Assembly: GCA_964648295.1 (NCBI GenBank) | Contig: CAZYNH010000022.1 | Span: forward strand, 1-23,556 | From: UBA4055 sp964648295 | GTDB taxonomy: Bacteria > UBA4055 | Direction of reading: 5' to 3' | Length of the DNA: 23,556 nt | Shown here: positions 7,760 to 15,670 of the stretch, piece after piece | Numbering within the stretch: position 1 is the first letter of the stretch | How the letters are laid out: every line of letters starts with the position of its first letter | Program-made: the position numbers and the translations under genes | The notes under the pieces: model-generated | Told to the model about the DNA's origin: nothing | Databases searched by the model: none | The model's input: only the letters and a program-made list of their open reading frames with translations

Positions 7760-9049
7760 TTATTTATCCAGTACCCTGTTGCTTCTCTTGATCGCGCAGA
7801 ATTCGCCGCACATGGAGCAGACATCGTCATCGAGGAGCTTGGCTGAATCGCGGTACCGCTTTGCTTTTTCGGGGTCTATGGCGAGGTCTATCTGCTTTTT
7901 CCAGTCCAGGTCGTGACGCGCCTTGCTCATAGCGTTGTCCCAGTCCATAGCGCCGGGAAGCCCGCGCGCAATGTCGGCGGCGTGGGCGGCAATTCGGGAG
8001 GCGATTATGCCTTCCTTCATGTCGTCAAGATCGGGCAGGCGGAGGTGCTCCGCAGGAGTTACATAGCACAGGAAATCCGCCCCGTGAGCCGCCGCAAGAG
8101 CTCCGCCGATGGCGGATGTGATGTGATCGTAGCCGGGCGCGATGTCGGTCACAAGCGGGCCGAGGACATAGAACGGCGCGCCGTGGCAGAGTTTCTTCTG
8201 AAGCTGCATGTTCGAAATGATCTCGTTCAACGGAACATGGCCGGGACCTTCGATCATGACCTGGACTTTTCTCTTCCATGCCTGCTTGGTAAGCTCTCCA
8301 AGCATGATAAGTTCCTGTATCTGGGGCGCGTCGGTGCTGTCCTTTAAACAGCCGGGTCTCAGACCATCGCCAAGGCTCAATGTCACATCGTATTTTTCGC
8401 AAAGGTCAAGAAGTCTTTCAAAATGTTCGTAGAACGGATTTTCAGCGTTATTCTCTTCCATCCATTCCATTAATATAGAACCGCCTCTTGAAACGACATG
8501 GGTCAGCCTCATATTTTTCTTTACTCTTTCGACCACGACTTTTGTAAGGCCTGCGTGTATCGTCAGAAAATCTATGCCGTCAAGGATGTGCCTTTCAGTA
8601 ATTCCGAACCATTCATCAACAGTGATGTCTTTTATAGGTTTGTCAATATACTCTCTCACTGTATCGTAAATAGGCACTGTGCCAAGCATAACGGGCGATT
8701 CTTTCACTATCAGTTCTCTGAATTTCTGTGTATCTCCGAAAGTGCTCAGGTCCATAATTGCGTCAGTTTTCAGTTCAAGCGCTGTCCTGACCTTCTTCAT
8801 CTCCATATCAAGGTTGAAGCAGTCTTTTGAAACTCCGAGATTGACATTAACTTTTGTTTTCAGCCCCTTGCCGATCCCGATGCCCCTCAGGTTCTTGTGA
8901 TTCTTATTGGCCGGAATGACGATCTTTCCTTCAGACATCAGTTTTAAAAGTTCCTTTTCGCCGATATGTTCATTACTTAGAACATCTTTCATCTGCTGAG
9001 TGACTATACCTTTCGAAGCCGCGTCCATCTGTGTTGTGTAATTCATCAT
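7760..9049 (-). CDS. thiC: Phosphomethylpyrimidine synthase ThiC (short form)
   Basis: Radical-SAM enzyme that rearranges 5-aminoimidazole ribotide into HMP-P, the pyrimidine half of thiamine. It has 429 residues, the short form that lacks the N-terminal extension of the E. coli enzyme (about 630). Hallmarks include TALELKTDAIMDLS, TIHAGL, VSRGGS, LSLGDGLRPG, EGPGHVPL and YVTPAEHLRLP. The C-terminal cluster motif is CSMCGEFC (Cys411, Cys414, Cys418), spaced CX2CX3C rather than the CX2CX4C of E. coli. The first ATG (9049) overlaps the stop of the upstream ThiE gene as ATGA. A second ATG three bases later is better spaced from the AAAGGA ribosome site and may be used instead. Confidence 0.96.
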   Translation of the reverse strand: MMNYTTQMDAASKGIVTQQMKDVLSNEHIGEKELLKLMSEGKIVIPANKNHKNLRGIGIGKGLKTKVNVNLGVSKDCFNLDMEMKKVRTALELKTDAIMDLSTFGDTQKFRELIVKESPVMLGTVPIYDTVREYIDKPIKDITVDEWFGITERHILDGIDFLTIHAGLTKVVVERVKKNMRLTHVVSRGGSILMEWMEENNAENPFYEHFERLLDLCEKYDVTLSLGDGLRPGCLKDSTDAPQIQELIMLGELTKQAWKRKVQVMIEGPGHVPLNEIISNMQLQKKLCHGAPFYVLGPLVTDIAPGYDHITSAIGGALAAAHGADFLCYVTPAEHLRLPDLDDMKEGIIASRIAAHAADIARGLPGAMDWDNAMSKARHDLDWKKQIDLAIDPEKAKRYRDSAKLLDDDVCSMCGEFCAIKRSNRVLDK

Positions 9050-10083
9050 CTATCCTTTAATTTATTATTTAATCGATCAATTTTCTCTCTAATATTGTCC
9101 GCTCCGACGATCTCTGTGACCAGTGCTATGGTTTTAGCTCCTCTTTTAATTACTTCATCCATATTACTTTCCTTTATGCCTCCGATAGCTACGAATGGAA
9201 TATTTATATTTTTTACGGCGAATTCGAGATATTCGAGGCCGACAGCATCGCACACATTTTTCTTCGTTCTTGTTGAGAATATCGGTCCTACGCCTATGTA
9301 ATCCGCTCCGTCTTTAACCGCTTGTAAAGCCTGCTCGGGAGAGTGCGTTGATATACCTACGATCAGATTTTGAGCGAGTTTTTTTACATCCTGAACCGAC
9401 AAGTCGTCCTGCCCGCAGTGAATGCCGTCCGCTTCGCATAGGATCGCGATATCTAAAAAATCATTTACTATGAACAGGGCATCGTGCTTTCTCGTCAGCT
9501 TTCTGATGTCTCTGCATTCAGCAATCATTTCTTTTCTGGGTTTGTATTCTTCCTTTTCGCGGTATTGAATGATCTTAATACCGGCTTTGAGCATTTCTTT
9601 TACGACTGCGACATTTCCCCGGCCTTTGGAAAATTCTTCGGCTGTTATGCAGTAGATGCCTTCGGGCAGCTTTTTTCTTACAGCTCCGAGAGCGGGCTTT
9701 TCAATCGTATAGACATCGAACCTGATCTTCTCGAATCTTTTTGCTTTGTCGTAGTTCCCGATAAGATTGAGATTCTCCTCGATACTTCTGAGCGCTTCCT
9801 GAACTCTTTTAAAATTGGCGGCAATGAACTCCTTTTCAGAAGTTTTCTTATCGTTTCCGGAATTCTGAGATATTACGAGCCCGTTATCGTTGGATGATTC
9901 CCTGCTTGAGATCAGTATCCCGTCGAGGTCTTTGAGTTCGTCCCGGATCTTGTGCCGAAGGTTACGAAGGACCTTGTTCAATACAGAAACAGTTTCAATG
10001 AATCTGAAATGATCCTCGAGCACACGCAGCCCTTCCGCGGCACGGTTCAAATTGGCGTCAATTATTCTGTAACTGTTATTCAT
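9046..10083 (-). CDS. thiE: Fused HMP-P kinase (ThiD2-type) and thiamine-phosphate synthase (ThiE)
   Basis: Two-domain protein of 345 residues. The C-terminal domain (about 138-345) is thiamine-phosphate synthase, which joins HMP-PP and thiazole phosphate. Its motifs are QYREK (173-177), VND (206-208), GIHCGQDD (220-227), GISTHS (243-248), DYIGVGPIF (261-269) and AIGGI (299-303). The N-terminal domain (about 1-130) carries the DANLNRAAEGLRVLED pattern of the ThiD2 family. That family is known as a kinase acting on HMP-P only and is often fused to ThiE. ThiC makes HMP-P directly, and no canonical thiD is seen here, so the fusion plausibly covers both steps. The N-domain shows an internal repeat (residues 10-28 and 89-107). 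ATGA overlaps at both ends couple it to thiH and thiC. The ThiE call is firm; the ThiD2 call is by recognition. Confidence 0.9.
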   Translation of the reverse strand: MNNSYRIIDANLNRAAEGLRVLEDHFRFIETVSVLNKVLRNLRHKIRDELKDLDGILISSRESSNDNGLVISQNSGNDKKTSEKEFIAANFKRVQEALRSIEENLNLIGNYDKAKRFEKIRFDVYTIEKPALGAVRKKLPEGIYCITAEEFSKGRGNVAVVKEMLKAGIKIIQYREKEEYKPRKEMIAECRDIRKLTRKHDALFIVNDFLDIAILCEADGIHCGQDDLSVQDVKKLAQNLIVGISTHSPEQALQAVKDGADYIGVGPIFSTRTKKNVCDAVGLEYLEFAVKNINIPFVAIGGIKESNMDEVIKRGAKTIALVTEIVGADNIREKIDRLNNKLKDR

Positions 10084-11189
10084 TTTATCATTTCCCAGTC
10101 TTTTAGAATGGGCTGGAAGCCCTTCTGTTTTATCATAGAGATAGTTTCCTGTACGCTGCGGTTGTCTGAAATGTCGAACTGCGGTACTTCACCAGACTCT
10201 GCTTCAGCGTAACCGCCCACAACGGTCTTTGAGCCGGCCGACATTCTCGTGATTCCCAATGGCAAAAGGTTGTCTCTGAAATCAGCTTTCTCCCTCGTTG
10301 ATACATTCAGACCGACTCTGGGCAAAAAGATCCGGAATGCGGTAAGGAATTGAACGAAGGTTCTGTCCGAAAGTTTGTGCCGCGGCTTGAAGCACCCTTC
10401 CGAATGATTTATTCTCGGAAAGGAAACGGCGATCTCGGTGTCGGGATATTTATCGTCGAGATATTTTGCGTGCATTGCGTTAAAGAACGCTTCCTTCCTG
10501 ACATCACCGAGCCCGTAAAGAGCGCCTATATTGACAAGCCTGAGTCCCGCTTTAGCGCCTCTTTCCGGGCATTCAAGCCGCCAGTTGTAGTCGGATTTTC
10601 TGCCGGCCTGGTGCACTTGAGCGTAAATTGTCCTGTCGTAAACTTCCTGATAGACAGTCAGTCCGTCAACTCCGAGTTTCTTGAGTTCAGTGTACTGCTC
10701 AATACTCATCGGGAACATTTCGACCGAAATTGACGGAAAATGCTTTGAAAGAAGCTCGATCGCAGGTTTGACATAATCGAATCCCGTTTTTTCCTCAGCT
10801 TCGCCTGTCAGAACAAGAAGGTGTTTAATTCCTGTTTTTTTAATTGAAAGAGCTTCCGTTTCGATCTCTTCAAGTGAAAGCATTTTTCTAGGGATATTAT
10901 TTAAGGCAGAAAATCCGCAGTAAACGCAGCCGTTCGAGCAGTAATTAGAGATGTAGAGAGGAATGTATAAGGATATCGTGCCTCCGAAATACTGCATTGT
11001 CAGTTCATGTGATCTTTTAGCCATCGGCTCAAGAAATTCTTCGGCGGCGGGGGAGAGAAGATTGAGCATGTCGTAAGCCCCGGGCTTTTCCTTAGCGATG
11101 CTCTTTTTTACATCCTCGGGTGTAACAGAGTTAAAGTATTCATCAAAATCAAAATTTTCATATTTTTCAAGTTCATGTAAAAAAGACAT
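10080..11189 (-). CDS. thiH: 2-iminoacetate synthase ThiH
   Basis: Radical-SAM tyrosine lyase that splits L-tyrosine into p-cresol and dehydroglycine, the glycine-derived precursor for the thiazole ring. It has 369 residues, the normal length. The iron-sulfur motif CX3CX2C is CSNGCVYC (Cys84, Cys88, Cys91), preceded by the IPLYISNY stretch seen in ThiH. Other family segments include LVLTGE, EMFPM, YQEVYDR and the SAGSKT segment with GGYAE that follows. It starts eight bases after thiG with a TAAGGA ribosome site, and its stop overlaps the ThiE start (ATGA). Use of ThiH in place of the oxygen-dependent glycine oxidase ThiO points to anaerobic or facultative growth. Confidence 0.95.
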   Translation of the reverse strand: MSFLHELEKYENFDFDEYFNSVTPEDVKKSIAKEKPGAYDMLNLLSPAAEEFLEPMAKRSHELTMQYFGGTISLYIPLYISNYCSNGCVYCGFSALNNIPRKMLSLEEIETEALSIKKTGIKHLLVLTGEAEEKTGFDYVKPAIELLSKHFPSISVEMFPMSIEQYTELKKLGVDGLTVYQEVYDRTIYAQVHQAGRKSDYNWRLECPERGAKAGLRLVNIGALYGLGDVRKEAFFNAMHAKYLDDKYPDTEIAVSFPRINHSEGCFKPRHKLSDRTFVQFLTAFRIFLPRVGLNVSTREKADFRDNLLPLGITRMSAGSKTVVGGYAEAESGEVPQFDISDNRSVQETISMIKQKGFQPILKDWEMIK

Positions 11190-11197
11190 AATTTTCC

Positions 11198-11965
11198 TTA
11201 CCTTAAAAAGCCCGTCAGGGGGCTCGAAGCGTTGGCTGTTTTACTTTCTTCTCCCATCCGTGCGAGGCAGGCCAGCCTGCCGGCCTGCACCGCCATGGAA
11301 AAAGCTCTGCCCATGTTCACCGGATCGTCAGCAATGGATATTGCGGTATTGACCAGAACAGCGTCCGCGCCGAGCTCCATGGCCTCAGCCGCCTGGGACG
11401 GCCTGCCGATCCCCGCGTCCACGACGACGGGTATTTCAATATTCTCGATTATCATCTCAATGATCTCTTTCATCTTCAGTCCTCTGTTCGACCCGATAGC
11501 TGAACCCAGCGGCATTACCGCAGCGGCTCCGGCGTCAACAAGCTTGTAGGAATAAGTAAGGTCCGGCATCACATAAGGAAGAACGATAAAACCTTCAGCT
11601 GAAAGTATCCTGGTGGCTTTCAAAGTCTCCTCGTTATCAGGCATAAGATACTTCGTTTCGGTTATTATCTCGATCTTGATAAAGTCTCCCATTCCGGCTT
11701 CTCTCGCTATTCTCGCTATCCTCACTGCTTCGTCGCAGGTTCGTGCTCCGGAAGTGTTCGGCAGTAGGGTAATGTGTTTAGGAATAAAGTCCAGTATGTT
11801 TTCGCTTCCGGCATCAAAATCCACTCTTCTCAAAGCCACGGTTATCATTTCCGATCCGCTTGCTTTCAGCATTTCGGGTATCTGACTTCTCGATCTGAAC
11901 TTTCCCGTTCCCGTAAAAAGTCTGTTCGAAAATTCTTTTCCGCCTATTTTTAGAATATCGTTCAT
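11198..11965 (-). CDS. thiG: Thiazole synthase ThiG
   Basis: Forms the thiazole phosphate ring from deoxyxylulose phosphate, dehydroglycine and ThiS thiocarboxylate. It has 255 residues with a TIM-barrel pattern: GGKEFSNRLFTGTGKF at the start, ALRRVD (44-49), the Schiff-base lysine in FIKIEI (Lys97), VMPLGSAIG, VVVDAGIG and DAVLVNTAI. All agree with the family. The start codon shares one base with the thiS stop (TAATG), so translation of the two is coupled, which suits proteins that work as a complex. Its neighbour thiH follows after eight bases. Confidence 0.97.
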   Translation of the reverse strand: MNDILKIGGKEFSNRLFTGTGKFRSRSQIPEMLKASGSEMITVALRRVDFDAGSENILDFIPKHITLLPNTSGARTCDEAVRIARIAREAGMGDFIKIEIITETKYLMPDNEETLKATRILSAEGFIVLPYVMPDLTYSYKLVDAGAAAVMPLGSAIGSNRGLKMKEIIEMIIENIEIPVVVDAGIGRPSQAAEAMELGADAVLVNTAISIADDPVNMGRAFSMAVQAGRLACLARMGEESKTANASSPLTGFLR

Positions 11966-12162
11966 TATCCGCCGCCTACAAAATTTAATATTTCGATCCT
12001 GTCATTTTCGTTTAATTTCTGTTCTTTCCAGAAATCTTTTTTGATAACTTTTGCGTTATATTCAACGACAACTGTAGAAGGATTAAGCCCTTTTTCAGTT
12101 ATCAGCCCGAATATATTTTCTGAATTTGTAGTGTAATTATTGCCGTTCAAAATGATCTTCAT
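11965..12162 (-). CDS. thiS: Sulfur carrier protein ThiS
   Basis: Ubiquitin-fold sulfur carrier of 65 residues. Its C-terminal glycine is adenylated by ThiF and turned into a thiocarboxylate that donates sulfur to the thiazole ring. The C-terminus is NFVGGG, the same VGGG ending as in Bacillus ThiS. It is the first gene of the operon. The ribosome site GGAGG (12176-12172) lies nine bases before the ATG and inside the 3' part of the TPP aptamer. No thiF is found in this window. Confidence 0.95.
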   Translation of the reverse strand: MKIILNGNNYTTNSENIFGLITEKGLNPSTVVVEYNAKVIKKDFWKEQKLNENDRIEILNFVGGG

Positions 12163-12163
12163 T

Positions 12164-12252
12164 GCCGCTTTCCTCCGTCGGTATTATCCGAATCAGGTTC
12201 CAAGGGTCGGGAAAATTTCCCTCTCAGCCGAAAAGGCACCCCCAGGGCCAAC
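12164..12252 (-). promoter_or_regulatory. TPP riboswitch (thi-box) controlling the thiamine operon
   Basis: Read on the minus strand, this leader has the conserved TPP aptamer blocks in order: GGGGTGCC (12242-12235), CTGAGA (12227-12222), ACCCTTGGAACCTGA (12207-12193), GGATAATACC (12189-12180), then the purine-rich CGGAGGAAA that closes the aptamer. The last block contains the thiS ribosome site. Binding of thiamine pyrophosphate would therefore hide the Shine-Dalgarno sequence directly; there is no room for a terminator before the ATG. Repression by TPP at the level of translation is inferred from this layout. Confidence 0.96.
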
Positions 12253-12258
12253 GGTGCA

Positions 12259-12287
12259 AATATAAGAAAAAAAAACGGATATGTAAA
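12259..12287 (-). promoter_or_regulatory. Predicted promoter of the thiamine operon
   Basis: On the minus strand TTTACA (12287-12282), 17 bases, then TATATT (12264-12259), continuing as TATATTTG. The start of transcription would fall near 12252, exactly where the aptamer begins. That fit supports the assignment. TATATTTG also matches the Bacteroidetes -7 form TAnnTTTG. Confidence 0.6.
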
Positions 12288-12324
12288 TAGTATTTTATGT
12301 AATGAAAAATAAACAATTTAAAAC

Positions 12325-12353
12325 TTTACATTGAACATAAATTAAATTAATTT
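12325..12353 (+). promoter_or_regulatory. Possible promoter of the YbbR-NfeD-FloA operon
   Basis: TTTACA (12325-12330), 17 bases, then TAATTT (12348-12353). Transcription would begin at about 12360, at or next to the ATG at 12361, giving a leaderless message. No Shine-Dalgarno sequence is present before that ATG, which agrees. The 104-base gap between the divergent thiS and YbbR transcripts is otherwise AT-rich and without other recognised sites. Confidence 0.35.
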
Positions 12354-12360
12354 TCCAAAT

Positions 12361-13332
12361 ATGAAGAAAGGCGGAAGAATATTCAGAGAAAGTCCGGTAC
12401 TTAATATTTTAAGCAGGCTGTATAAGACTGTGAAGTTCAATTTTGCCACAAAGATGATTTTCCTATTCATTGGTGCGGCTTTATGGCTGAATATTAATAT
12501 GCAGAAAGATTTTGAGACCACAGTAGATATTCCGATCAGATTAACCAATGTATTCCGAAACAAGACACTTCTTGAACCTATACCCGAGAACGCAAGGATA
12601 AAGATCCGGTCGAAAGGCAGGCATATCCTGCTTTCTGATTTTTCAAGAAATCTTTTTTTTGAGATAGATGGCTCGGGATTTTCGGATTCTGCCGTTATCA
12701 GGCTCAATATGGATTACTTTATAAATGCATCGGGAAAGGAGATCGAACCGCTTTTTATTTTCCATCCTCAGGAAGTATCGGTAAAATACGACGATTATTT
12801 ATCTCTGAAGGTGCCTGTAATACTTAATTACCAGTTCAATACGGCGCCGGGATATGTCACATCAGGAAAGTTATCAGTTTTACCTGACTCAGTGACTCTT
12901 GAAGGCCCTGAATCAAAGGTAAGAAAAATAAAAGCTCTTCAGACAAAAAAGTTATCAGAAAAAGATATCAGCACAAGTATAGCCAGATATGTCCCTCTTG
13001 CACTTACAGATTCTTTGTCAATCAAATACTCGGTAAGAAGTGTCGAGATTAAGCAGGAGATCGAAAGGAAGGGATCGAACACATTCAAAGCCCCGGTCAG
13101 AATAGTTAACAAACCAGAGAACATGAATATTCTTCTTGACCCGATAGCGATCGATATAACCGTGATCGGACCCGTGAGCGCTCTGCAGAAAATAAGCTCT
13201 GATAATTTCTCGGTTACCGCAGACGCCGGAGATCTCGATAACATTACAAACAGAATACCCGTAAGGGTCACAACTGACATAAGACTTGAATGGAGCCACT
13301 CCGCGAAAGAAGTGAGAGCGATCCAGTATTAA
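12361..13332 (+). CDS. YbbR-like (CdaR-type) membrane-anchored protein
   Basis: A 323-residue protein with one N-terminal membrane helix (about 32-47, MIFLFIGAALWLNINM), preceded by a basic cytoplasmic tail. The rest lies outside the membrane as repeated YbbR-like beta domains, recognised by the WL-x-I-N segment followed by a TTVDIPIRLTN strand and by later PVRI/PVRV strands (LSVLPDSVTLEGPESKV is typical). In Firmicutes, YbbR (CdaR) binds and regulates the diadenylate cyclase CdaA. No cyclase gene is next to it here, so that role is inference. No ribosome site precedes the ATG, and no better start is seen. It is followed after 13 bases by the NfeD gene and so probably heads that operon. Confidence 0.75.
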   Translation: MKKGGRIFRESPVLNILSRLYKTVKFNFATKMIFLFIGAALWLNINMQKDFETTVDIPIRLTNVFRNKTLLEPIPENARIKIRSKGRHILLSDFSRNLFFEIDGSGFSDSAVIRLNMDYFINASGKEIEPLFIFHPQEVSVKYDDYLSLKVPVILNYQFNTAPGYVTSGKLSVLPDSVTLEGPESKVRKIKALQTKKLSEKDISTSIARYVPLALTDSLSIKYSVRSVEIKQEIERKGSNTFKAPVRIVNKPENMNILLDPIAIDITVIGPVSALQKISSDNFSVTADAGDLDNITNRIPVRVTTDIRLEWSHSAKEVRAIQY

Positions 13333-13345
13333 ATTCGGAGGAATT

Positions 13346-14647
13346 ATGAGGAAATATAGTTTATTATTGCTTGTATTGGCCGCGTATTCTTTTCTTTGTG
13401 CGGCACCTGTTACAAGAATAAAAGTCGAGGGAATGATAGACAACGGCGTAGCTTTTTACATTGAGAGAAGCATAAAAGCGGCAGGCGAGAACAACTCGTC
13501 GCTTCTGATCTTTGAGATAAATACTTTTGGAGGAAGGGTCGACAGCGCAACCAGAATAAAGGACCTTATTCTGAACTCACCTGTCGAGACGGTCGCCTAC
13601 ATCAATAAAAGAGCAATAAGCGCAGGTGCCTTGATAGCTCTAAGCTGCAAAAAAATAGTTATGGCTGAAGGCAGTACAATCGGAGCGGCGACAGTTGTTG
13701 ACCAGGAGGGAGAAAAGCAATCCGAAAAAGCCCAGTCGTATTTCAGATCGGAGATAGGCTCTACCGCCGAACTTAACGGCAGGGATAAGAATATAGCTGT
13801 AGCTATGGTGGATGAGGACATAGATATTCCCGGAGTAACCGAAAAGGGGAAACTGCTTACTCTAACGGCTAAGGAAGCTCTTGATCTGAAGATGTGCGAT
13901 GCCATAGTCCATGACGATGACGACCTGTACAATTTTCTGGGGATCTCCGCTTCAGATATAACTCAGACTACTATAAGCTTTGCGGAAAGGATAGTCAGGT
14001 TCCTGACCAATCCCATAATAAGTTCTCTGCTCATAACGCTTGCCTTTCTCGGACTTATTTTCGAGGTTAAAACGGCTGGCTGGGGAGTTGGAGGAACAGT
14101 CGGCATTGTAGCTCTGATACTTTTCTTCGGTTCGCACTATATAATCAATATGGCGGATCACATCGAGCTTATTATCTTTATTTCAGGTCTGATACTGCTT
14201 CTCATTGAGATACTTATTATACCCGGGTTCGGCATAGCCGGAATTCTCGGTATTATAGCTATCGGAACCTCTTTTTTTATGACCCTTTTGGGAGATAATC
14301 CCACATTGAATGATTTCTTGAATGCCGGAGCGGTTCTAAGCGGATCGTTCATTCTTTCGCTGGTAGGGTTATATTTTATGACAAAATACCTCCCGGAATC
14401 GAAATTTCTGGACTTTCTCATAGTGAGAAAACAGCAGGAAAAAGGTGCGGGGGTGAAAGATTCTCTTCCGCTGACTGTACTTTACGGAAAAACGGGGAAG
14501 GCCGCAACTGATCTCAGGCTTAGCGGTAAGATCGAGATAGAAAATGAGGTCTATCAGGCTGTATCAGCCAACGAATACATAACGGCGGGTGAAGAGATCA
14601 GAGTGGTGAAAGTTGAAGGCAATAAAATAACTGTGACAAAAATATAA
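13346..14647 (+). CDS. Long-form NfeD membrane protein with ClpP-class serine protease domain
   Basis: A 433-residue membrane-bound protease of the NfeD1b type. A signal sequence covers about residues 1-20. A ClpP/SppA-like protease domain (about 21-205) has the nucleophile Ser92 in AISAGALIAL and a likely general-base lysine near Lys128, followed by the GR at 144-145. Several membrane helices follow (about 220-350), then a C-terminal OB-fold domain (about 365-433, with the VLYGKTGKAATDLR segment). In archaea, NfeD with this Ser-Lys dyad cuts the C-terminus of a stomatin-like partner. The partner here is evidently FloA, encoded 21 bases downstream, as in the Bacillus yqeZ-yqfA pair. GGAGG precedes the ATG. 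Confidence 0.9.
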   Translation: MRKYSLLLLVLAAYSFLCAAPVTRIKVEGMIDNGVAFYIERSIKAAGENNSSLLIFEINTFGGRVDSATRIKDLILNSPVETVAYINKRAISAGALIALSCKKIVMAEGSTIGAATVVDQEGEKQSEKAQSYFRSEIGSTAELNGRDKNIAVAMVDEDIDIPGVTEKGKLLTLTAKEALDLKMCDAIVHDDDDLYNFLGISASDITQTTISFAERIVRFLTNPIISSLLITLAFLGLIFEVKTAGWGVGGTVGIVALILFFGSHYIINMADHIELIIFISGLILLLIEILIIPGFGIAGILGIIAIGTSFFMTLLGDNPTLNDFLNAGAVLSGSFILSLVGLYFMTKYLPESKFLDFLIVRKQQEKGAGVKDSLPLTVLYGKTGKAATDLRLSGKIEIENEVYQAVSANEYITAGEEIRVVKVEGNKITVTKI

Positions 14648-14668
14648 TAAATCGAACAGGAGAAAATT

Positions 14669-15655
14669 ATGGAACAAGGTACAGTAGTTCTGATCATCGT
14701 GATAGGGATAATATCCCTCATAGGATTTTCAGTATTCATTTCGTTCGTCCCTATCCCTCTGTGGATAAACGCGCTGTTCGCAGGCGTAAAAGTATCCCTG
14801 GGTTCGCTTGTGGGTATGAGGCTCAGAAAAGTACCGCCGTTCGTCATCGTGAACGCGCTGATAACCGCGATCAAAGCCGGACTTCACCTTACAACGAACG
14901 ATCTTGAGACCCACTACCTGTCCGGCGGGAATGTGCTGAGAGTAGTAACAGCTCTCATAGCGGCGGACAAAGCAGGTATTGAGCTTGATTTTCAGATGGC
15001 CTGCGGTATCGATCTTGCCGGAAGGAATATTCTTGAGGCTATCCAGACATCCGTTAATCCCAGAGTTATTGACGCTCCGGTAACCGGAAAGATAGGCGCT
15101 GTGGCAAAAGACGGGATACAGCTCTGGGCCAAGGCCAGAGTAACTGTAAGGACAAACATTAAAACCCTGGTCGGCGGAGCAACGGAAGAGACGATAATCG
15201 CAAGGGTAGGCGAAGGCATCGTATCCGCGATAGGTTCATCAGAGACATACAAGGTCGTTCTTGAAAATCCTGACTATATTTCAAAGAAAGTTCTGGAGAA
15301 GGGACTTGACGCAGGAACGGCATTCGAGATACTTTCGATCGATATCGCGGATGTTGACGTAGGAAAGAATGTCGGCGCCGAGCTTCAGGCAGATCAGGCT
15401 ACATCGGACCTGAAGGTCGCTCAGGCTAAAGCCGAGACGAGACGAGCTATGGCCGTTGCTGAAGAGCAGGAAATGAAGGCAAGGGTTGTCGAGATGAGAT
15501 CAAAAGTCGTTGAGGCGGAAGCTCAGGTGCCTCTAGCGATGGCGGAAGCTTTCAGATCAGGAAATATGGGTATAATGGATTATTACAGAATGAAGAATAT
15601 CCAGGCAGATACAAATATGCGTGAGAACATTTCAGGCTCTGACGAAAACAACTAA
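14669..15655 (+). CDS. floA: Flotillin-like protein FloA
   Basis: Membrane scaffold protein of the flotillin/SPFH type (UPF0365), 328 residues against about 331 for Bacillus YqfA. A hydrophobic membrane segment lies at about residues 6-28. Next comes the family stretch with GMRLRKVPP, TNDLETHYLSGGNV, the SIDIADVDVGKNVGAELQADQA segment and a C-terminal alpha-helical, Ala/Glu-rich region (AQAKAETRRAMAVAEEQEMKA). FloA organises membrane microdomains and membrane fluidity in Bacillus. It forms an operon with the NfeD gene upstream. CAGGAG lies eight bases before the ATG. Confidence 0.95.
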   Translation: MEQGTVVLIIVIGIISLIGFSVFISFVPIPLWINALFAGVKVSLGSLVGMRLRKVPPFVIVNALITAIKAGLHLTTNDLETHYLSGGNVLRVVTALIAADKAGIELDFQMACGIDLAGRNILEAIQTSVNPRVIDAPVTGKIGAVAKDGIQLWAKARVTVRTNIKTLVGGATEETIIARVGEGIVSAIGSSETYKVVLENPDYISKKVLEKGLDAGTAFEILSIDIADVDVGKNVGAELQADQATSDLKVAQAKAETRRAMAVAEEQEMKARVVEMRSKVVEAEAQVPLAMAEAFRSGNMGIMDYYRMKNIQADTNMRENISGSDENN

Positions 15656-15670
15656 GATCCGGAGATGAAA

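Noticed and set aside
7913..8347. Long open frames on the opposite strand of thiC, lnt, thiG and other genes.
   Set aside because: They lie wholly inside genes with clear family motifs, lack ribosome sites and show the Arg/Ser/Pro-rich composition expected of antisense frames.
12239..12258. An alternative hairpin between GCACC (just upstream) and the GGGGTGCC block of the TPP aptamer, as an expression switch.
   Set aside because: The predicted transcription start near 12252 would leave most of the upstream arm untranscribed, and the direct overlap of aptamer and ribosome site already explains control.
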